From positions 1 through 11,525 of the forward strand of contig CAZUAH010000445.1 of assembly GCA_964617665.1 (NCBI GenBank): DNA of 11,525 bases, given 5' to 3'. This document shows, piece after piece, positions 7,174-11,525 of this stretch (its first letter is position 1; the number at the start of each line of letters is the position of its first letter). This DNA is from JADHUC01 sp964617665 (lineage in GTDB: Bacteria > Planctomycetota > Planctomycetia > Pirellulales > Pirellulaceae). The notes beneath the pieces are model-generated. The model did not search any database. It was not told the origin of the DNA and saw only the letters and a program-made list of their open reading frames with translations. The position numbers were made by a program, and so were the translations under genes.

Positions 7174-8075
7174 GGCGGATTCCTTAGGATTTCGAGAGAA
7201 CGTCGGTGGTGTTCGGTGACGAGATCGCGACACAACTCGTCAAGATTGGTACGATCGTCGGTCAGCAACGGCCCTGTCTTCTGACTGGGCGTAAAGAACT
7301 CGTCGCCGGTGAAACCTAACGCGTCCAACTTCAGACGTTGCCGAGACGTTAGTTCGAGCGGCGATGGAGCGGCGAGAAGATAGATGTGCTGGATCTCGTT
7401 GCCCAGTCCGCTTTGCAGTGCAACCATGTGCGGAAAGGCGGCCACGAGAGTGCGAGCAACAGCGGCCGTTGCGGGATGTCGAGGACGTGAGACAAGGTGA
7501 ACGGCCAACACGCCGTTGTCCGTCAAGCACCGTCGCATGCAGGCAAACGCTTCTTTGGTGTAGAGTTGTTTCGGGATGGAGCCACCCTGAAACACATCAA
7601 GGACAATCACGTCGAACCGGCGATCCGTGTGATCCAGAAATGCTCGGCCGTCGGCAACGGTAGCCTCGCCTGCATAACCGAAGTGCTTCCGAGCCAATGG
7701 AACGATGGCTGGTTCAATATCGACGGCGTGGACCGTGAGCCCATGGCAGGCAAGCGACCGCGCGTGAAGTCCGCCTCCTAAGCCAATGAGCAAAGCGGTG
7801 CGGGCACGAGGTCGGTAGAAGGCGGCCAATTCGACATAGTCGCGGGCGCGGATAAGCGTGCCGGGGACGATGTTTGCGCCGGCGATTGGAGCAGCCGTTT
7901 GAATGACGCCGTCGCACGTGAGGATTCTCATCCCGTTCAACTCCAATACCTGCAAGCGACCGTAGTTCCCCTGAACTGTCTCCAACACGCGCGTCTCCGC
8001 CGTTGCTCCGTCCTTCCCCAAGGCGATCAACGGGGCGACGGCGAATAGCAACGAGAGACAGCAAATACGTTTCAT
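7167..8075 (-). CDS. Exported spermidine-synthase-fold protein (SAM-binding, function uncertain)
   Basis: This 302-residue protein has a hydrophobic export signal at about 3-20 (RICCLSLLFAVAPLIALG). Residues 28-60 look like the N-terminal beta-hairpin domain of spermidine synthases (RVLETVQGNYGRLQVLE, then LTCDGVIQTA). The nucleotide-binding core follows: LLIGLGGGLH at 95-104, VDIEP at 118-122, ADGRAF at 141-146, and DVIVLDVF at 155-162. LTDDRTNLDEL at 271-281 matches the usual C-terminal motif of fused or stand-alone spermidine-synthase-like proteins. The classic G-G-G-D-G loop is altered to GGGLH, and the usual D-x-x-D-P active-site stretch is DVFQGG, so polyamine synthesis is doubtful and another methyl- or aminopropyl-transfer role is possible. 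The ATG at 8075 is chosen because the signal peptide starts there and GGGA lies upstream; the frame stays open to 8204 without coding signs. It is first in a two-gene unit. Confidence 0.78.
   Translation of the reverse strand: MKRICCLSLLFAVAPLIALGKDGATAETRVLETVQGNYGRLQVLELNGMRILTCDGVIQTAAPIAGANIVPGTLIRARDYVELAAFYRPRARTALLIGLGGGLHARSLACHGLTVHAVDIEPAIVPLARKHFGYAGEATVADGRAFLDHTDRRFDVIVLDVFQGGSIPKQLYTKEAFACMRRCLTDNGVLAVHLVSRPRHPATAAVARTLVAAFPHMVALQSGLGNEIQHIYLLAAPSPLELTSRQRLKLDALGFTGDEFFTPSQKTGPLLTDDRTNLDELCRDLVTEHHRRSLEILRNPPW
7181..7185 (-). promoter_or_regulatory. Ribosome binding site AAGGA inside the upstream gene
   Basis: On the minus strand AAGGA occupies 7185..7181, seven bases before the ATG at 7173, within the last codons of the spermidine-synthase-like gene. 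With the ATGGTAG stop/start overlap it supports the ATG at 7173 over an in-frame start 20 codons upstream. Confidence 0.55.
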
Positions 8076-8171
8076 AACAGTCCCAAGTGGTGAGTTACGC
8101 GGGTCACCGAGTTCGTAATTGATCTGCACGGCAAAGGTGTTCGTGCGTCTGTCCTTTGTAGCACAGAACCG

Positions 8172-8201
8172 ATGATACCAATGGCAACAAGTTCGTAACA
8201 A
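8172..8201 (-). promoter_or_regulatory. Candidate promoter for the spermidine-synthase-like gene
   Basis: On the minus strand TTGTTA (8201..8196) and TATCAT (8177..8172) are 18 bases apart, matching four and five of six consensus bases. A start near 8165 would leave about 90 leader bases. This is a pattern match only. Confidence 0.25.
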
Positions 8202-8253
8202 CACAGATCATGACGCCCCGCAAAGCACCATCTCACGGCAAACTCTCCTCGAA

Positions 8254-8273
8254 GCGGAGCCGGATGACTCCGC
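8254..8273. repeat. Small inverted repeat, 6-base stem
   Basis: GCGGAG at 8254-8259 and CTCCGC at 8268-8273 are perfect reverse complements around an eight-base loop. No T-run follows. It sits just upstream of the promoter-like pair for the lyase and could be an operator or chance. Confidence 0.3.
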
Positions 8274-8279
8274 AAATCA

Positions 8280-8309
8280 TTGTGCTTCCTGCCCCGACCG
8301 CGATAGAAT
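8280..8309 (+). promoter_or_regulatory. Candidate promoter for the pectate lyase gene
   Basis: TTGTGC at 8280-8285 and TAGAAT at 8304-8309 are 18 bases apart. The -10 matches five of six consensus bases but the -35 only three. The start would be about 45 bases before the ATG at 8361. Confidence 0.3.
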
Positions 8310-8360
8310 CAGGGAGCATCTGGGCTGCCAGCCAAAGGCCTGGGAAAGAAAGGGGAGCCG

Positions 8361-10718
8361 ATGATTGGGATGTCGGAAAAGGGAACGATGAAGGTTCACG
8401 GGCATGTTGGGTTTGTGGTTGTCCCGGTGATCCTCCGTGCATGCATCAATAGAGAGTTCATTGGAGCCGTGTTTGCGGCTGCTGTCCTTGCCGCGCTGAC
8501 AACAGGGATCCAGGCCCAGAAGGCTCTGCCTGTGATACCGGGAGAGCATCCGAGTCTATTCGGCATGACCACGCCAGCAGGAAGTGGAAGGCACTTGGTA
8601 GATTCCGACCCGAGCGACCGTGTTCTTTCTTCGCTCGTCGCGCACTGGGACTTTGACGACGGGGCCGCGCACGATCAGGCACATTCGGGCGTAGACGGTG
8701 TGCTGGTGGGCGACGCGAGAATCGTCCCGCGAGATGGAGGCTACGCGGTGAGCGTCGATGGAAGTGGAGACCGAGTCGATTTCAGCAACCCGGATGGATA
8801 TTTGGACCCCGCAAGCGGTTTCACCGCTACCGTTTGGGTGCGCAACGAGAGCAAGGGTGGGGTGGTTATCGGCAGTCAGGATGGGAACGACTACTGGAGG
8901 ATCATCTACAACACGGGATTCAAGAAATGGATGACCGACGCCAAGAACGCTGATGGAGAACGTTCACATACCGAGTTCTATGACTACAAGACAGAAGGCA
9001 TCTGGAGACATTTGGCGATCGTGTACAGGAAAGAAACGGGCAAGACATACCTCTTTCTAAACGGCGTGTATCTGAAGACCGGATTCAATCATGTCGGAAA
9101 CCTCGTTTCCGCAGCTTCGAAGAATCTGATAATCGGAGAAGGTGTGAATGGCATTATCGACGACGTGATGCTGTTCAATCGAGCTCTCTCCGAAAAGGAA
9201 ATACTATCTGTCTACGCAAGCCAATCTCCGTCGTACTTCGATTCCCGCACGGGCGTATATCGTGTTACGAACCTCAATAATTCCGGCCCGGGCTCTCTGC
9301 GCGACGGCATCGATTCCCAGGAACGTCCGCGAATCATTGTGTTTGAAGTGTCGGGTACCATCGTTTTGGAACGCCCGATGACGCTCGAACACCACAACAG
9401 CTATCTCACGATTGCCGGGCAAACCGCTCCCAGTCCTGGCATCACGCTCAAAGACTATGGTGCGAGCATTAGAAGCGTCAATCATGATGTGCTGATACAG
9501 CATCTTCGTGTCAGACCAGGCGACAAATCTATCGGAGGCAGGTTGAAGGGTTGGACGCGGGTCGCGGGAACCGTCTATTCGATCCCTCTGAGTGTACAGC
9601 CTGATACTCATTATCGCGGCGGAAGCGTGTGGTACAACGGCGAGCGAATTCCAGAGGCCCCCGACAAGACGAAGAACGTAGGCGCCAACACTTGGGATTG
9701 GGAGGATCGCGTGCTGTATGTCAATGTGGGAGAGAACCCCGACAACGGCGTTCTGCAATACGGCGTCAGCAAGTCGGCCATTTCCGACCCGCTTACTATT
9801 TCCAGCGCGTATGACGGAGACATGATCACGTCTCCTTACAACATCGTCATTGATCACAATTCGTTCACCTGGGGCGGGGATATGAATGTGATGTCGGGCG
9901 CCGACCGCGCGACCTTCACCAACAATCTGATAAGCGAGTCGCTTCATCATCCGCTGCATCCGAAGGGGCCGCACTCGAAAGGCCTGTATACGCTTTCCTA
10001 CTGCAAAGGCGCCAGCGGCGCCATTCTTACTGCGATCGTGAAGAACATGATATCTCACAGCGCGGACCGGAATCCGACGATAAGCTCCGGATACGCTGCA
10101 GTCGCCAACAATTTCCTCTACGACACGGGCCCGACAGGATCTTTCATGACGGACGACACGAGCGGCAGAAAGAAGGGCCCCGTGAAAGCGTCCTTTGTCG
10201 CGAATTTTGTAGAGCGGACAGACAGGACGCGAAGAACCCGGCCGATTCAACTGCGCTCGCGCGAAAGCCCGGAATCGCGAATCTATCTGAGCGAAGACAA
10301 TATCGTTGATGGCGTCACGATTACAGATCCCTGGAACAGCGTTCATGTGGGTCAGCAGTTTCCTTGGCCGACGTACGCCCCGCTGCCCAAGTACAAACGG
10401 GCTCTCACCCAGGACGATGCTGTTTGGCCCGCCGGCTACGAACCGATGCCAGCCGTGGAAGTGAGAGATTATGTGCTGGCAAACGTCGGCGCCCGGCCTG
10501 CGGACCGCGATCCCGTCGATGCGCGGCTCATTTCCAACGTCAACAACAGCGTCGCACATATCATCGCCAGCCAGGATGACGTGGGCGGTTGGCCGGATTT
10601 GGCTGAGAATCACCGATCGTTGACGCTGCCGGACAATCCTGACGAAATCCAGCCGAGCGGCTACACGGCGCTGGAGGAATGGCTGCACGGTTTTGCCGCC
10701 GAAGTGGAGGGAAGATAA
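8361..10718 (+). CDS. Exported LamG-domain pectate lyase-like protein (PL1-like beta-helix)
   Basis: This 785-residue protein has a long N-region and a signal sequence core at about 34-53 (IGAVFAAAVLAALTTGIQAQ). Residues about 90-288 are a LamG-like module (VAHWDFDDG, TATVWVRNES, WRHLAIVYRKE, IIDDVMLFNRALS). Residues about 297-720 form a PL1-type right-handed beta-helix: YRVTNLNNSGPGSLRDGI at 300-317, VFEVSGTIVL at 327-336, IAGQTAPSPGITL at 351-363, VLIQHLRVRPGD at 377-388, IVIDHNSFTWGGD at 495-507, and SADRNP at 567-572, whose Arg 570 is a candidate catalytic residue. The tail PADRDPVDARLI, IIASQDDVGGWP and SGYTALEEWL is common in planctomycete homologues. About 100 residues (388-487) are inserted in the helix. 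The enzyme family cleaves pectin or pectate by beta-elimination; the exact substrate is inferred. AGGGGAG is only three bases before ATG 8361, so starts at 8370 or 8388 are possible. Confidence 0.85.
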   Translation: MIGMSEKGTMKVHGHVGFVVVPVILRACINREFIGAVFAAAVLAALTTGIQAQKALPVIPGEHPSLFGMTTPAGSGRHLVDSDPSDRVLSSLVAHWDFDDGAAHDQAHSGVDGVLVGDARIVPRDGGYAVSVDGSGDRVDFSNPDGYLDPASGFTATVWVRNESKGGVVIGSQDGNDYWRIIYNTGFKKWMTDAKNADGERSHTEFYDYKTEGIWRHLAIVYRKETGKTYLFLNGVYLKTGFNHVGNLVSAASKNLIIGEGVNGIIDDVMLFNRALSEKEILSVYASQSPSYFDSRTGVYRVTNLNNSGPGSLRDGIDSQERPRIIVFEVSGTIVLERPMTLEHHNSYLTIAGQTAPSPGITLKDYGASIRSVNHDVLIQHLRVRPGDKSIGGRLKGWTRVAGTVYSIPLSVQPDTHYRGGSVWYNGERIPEAPDKTKNVGANTWDWEDRVLYVNVGENPDNGVLQYGVSKSAISDPLTISSAYDGDMITSPYNIVIDHNSFTWGGDMNVMSGADRATFTNNLISESLHHPLHPKGPHSKGLYTLSYCKGASGAILTAIVKNMISHSADRNPTISSGYAAVANNFLYDTGPTGSFMTDDTSGRKKGPVKASFVANFVERTDRTRRTRPIQLRSRESPESRIYLSEDNIVDGVTITDPWNSVHVGQQFPWPTYAPLPKYKRALTQDDAVWPAGYEPMPAVEVRDYVLANVGARPADRDPVDARLISNVNNSVAHIIASQDDVGGWPDLAENHRSLTLPDNPDEIQPSGYTALEEWLHGFAAEVEGR

Positions 10719-10799
10719 GCACCCGGCCTACAGAGTGCATCGACATGATGGCTTTCCCATGCTGCGGATCTGCGTGATCATGTCTTTGGCGACGCGAAG
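10719..10799. other. Junction between the lyase and the recombinase remnant
   Basis: No gene or clear terminator is seen. The recombinase frame is open back to a TGA at 10746, but the residues before about 10797 do not look like recombinase sequence, so the join between host and element DNA probably lies in this stretch. Confidence 0.4.
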
Positions 10800-11417
10800 T
10801 GTCAAAGCTCGTCGGGCGAGGTGCTTGAGTCGTTCGTCGTCGAGCGGTTGTTGCAAGCCGTCTCACCAGCCTCGTTGGCATTGAGCCTAGCCGCGACTGA
10901 AGACATCGAGCGCGAGCGGAAAAAACTCGACCAGCACTGGCAACAACGGCTGGCGCGTTCTCGCTATGAAGTCGAACAAACGCGTCGCTCCTACGCGGCG
11001 GTGGATCCCGACCATCGCCTGGTGGCTCGCGAACTGGAGCGTCGTTGGGACGAAGCACTTCGCGCCGACGAGCAGCTCCAGGCGGAGTACGATCGCTTCA
11101 CGCGGAATTGCCCGAAGCAACTCTTACCGCGCGAGCGCGAGCAGATCGAAGCGTTAGCTCAAGATCTCCCTGCGTTGTGGGAGGCCGATTCGACAACGCC
11201 CGAAGATCGTCAAACGATAGCACGGCTGTTGCTGGAGCAAGTCACTGTAACCGTAGAAGGCAACACTGACCGTGTGGAAATTGAACTGCGTTGGTCGGGA
11301 GGGTTTATCAGCCGTCACGCATTGCTTCGCCCCGTGCAGACGTACGAACAGTTGTCAGACTACGAGTCCGGTTTGCAGACGGGACCTGTGATGGGCACTG
11401 CGGGTAACGGCAGATAG
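10800..11417 (+). pseudogene. C-terminal remnant of a large serine recombinase
   Basis: About 206 codons match the C-terminal part of large serine recombinases: a zinc-ribbon end (KCQSSSGEVLESFVVERLLQ), then PASLALSLAA, a long charged coiled coil at roughly 10900-11110 (IERERKKLDQHWQQRLARSR and on), and the terminal beta segment LLLEQVTVTVEG with EIELRWSGGF. Intact members are several hundred residues longer and carry an N-terminal catalytic resolvase domain with the active serine and a Recombinase domain; neither is present upstream, where the lyase gene ends at 10718 and an in-frame stop lies at 10746. A GTG at 10821 could start a 198-residue fragment, but it would lack catalysis. The 3' end with its TAG at 11417 appears natural. 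It is best read as a leftover of an integrated or transposed element. Confidence 0.75.
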
Positions 11418-11525
11418 TCGCAACCCAGAAGGTCGATCGCCCCGCAAGTGGTCAGGTGAGGCGCGGCCACAGGGGAAAAGTGCTGTAGCAGCGTGGAGGG
11501 TGTTGCGCTGGCCGGGGAGTTGAAG
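11418..11525. other. Non-coding stretch after the recombinase remnant
   Basis: No gene, terminator or repeat could be supported in these last 108 bases. Confidence 0.5.

Larger units (their letters stand above)
8076..8360. other. Divergent intergenic region upstream of the lyase and spermidine-synthase-like genes
   Basis: No gene is supported. This 285-base spacer should hold promoters for both directions. Weak promoter-like pairs are listed separately, and a small perfect inverted repeat is at 8254-8273. No riboswitch or RNA gene was recognised. Confidence 0.6.

Noticed and set aside
8076..8204. Upstream extension of the spermidine-synthase-like gene to 8204
   Set aside because: The added residues do not look like a protein of this family and would bury the signal peptide 43 residues inside the protein.
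9204..10688. 494-codon open frame on the minus strand inside the lyase gene
   Set aside because: It is antisense to a well-supported lyase with clear motifs; its translation is rich in Arg and Val without recognisable domains, as expected for a GC-rich shadow frame.

Overview
The window looks like part of a Planctomycetota (or closely related PVC-group) chromosome. The evidence is indirect: several exported, multidomain proteins with LamG-type modules joined to enzymes, a PL1-like pectate lyase with the C-terminal tail common in planctomycete homologues, a large exported FAD_oxidored-type protein, and a remnant of a large serine recombinase. I see no rRNA, tRNA or CRISPR array. The organism call is an inference from protein style, not from a marker gene.

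Layout. On the minus strand, reading from right to left across 4861..1, lie an iron-sulfur-flavoprotein-type FMN protein (4286..4861), a 1151-residue exported FAD oxidoreductase with carbohydrate-binding-like modules (760..4215), and two GNAT acetyltransferases (190..690, and 1..175 cut by the window edge). Gaps of 70, 69 and 14 bases make one transcription unit plausible. A 312-base divergent region (4862..5173) holds a 24-base-arm inverted repeat. To its right, on the plus strand, is an exported WrbA-type flavodoxin (5174..5821). Convergent to it are two overlapping minus-strand genes: a spermidine-synthase-fold exported protein (7167..8075) and an exported protein of unknown function with a PDZ-like end (5839..7173). 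A second divergent region (8076..8360) leads to an exported LamG/pectate lyase (8361..10718). The right end carries a 5'-truncated large serine recombinase (about 10800..11417).

How the parts may work together. The LamG/PL1 lyase and the LamG/FAD/discoidin oxidoreductase suggest use of polysaccharides at or outside the cell envelope. The FMN protein and exported WrbA-like protein flank a shared regulatory region and may form a redox pair, but no direct link to sugar breakdown can be read from the sequence. The recombinase remnant shows that the right flank has seen mobile-element activity. I do not see a clear novel defence or biosynthetic system. The most unusual items are the long inverted repeat, the exported redox flavoproteins, the exported spermidine-synthase-like protein with an altered active-site motif, and the roughly 100-residue insertion in the lyase beta-helix.
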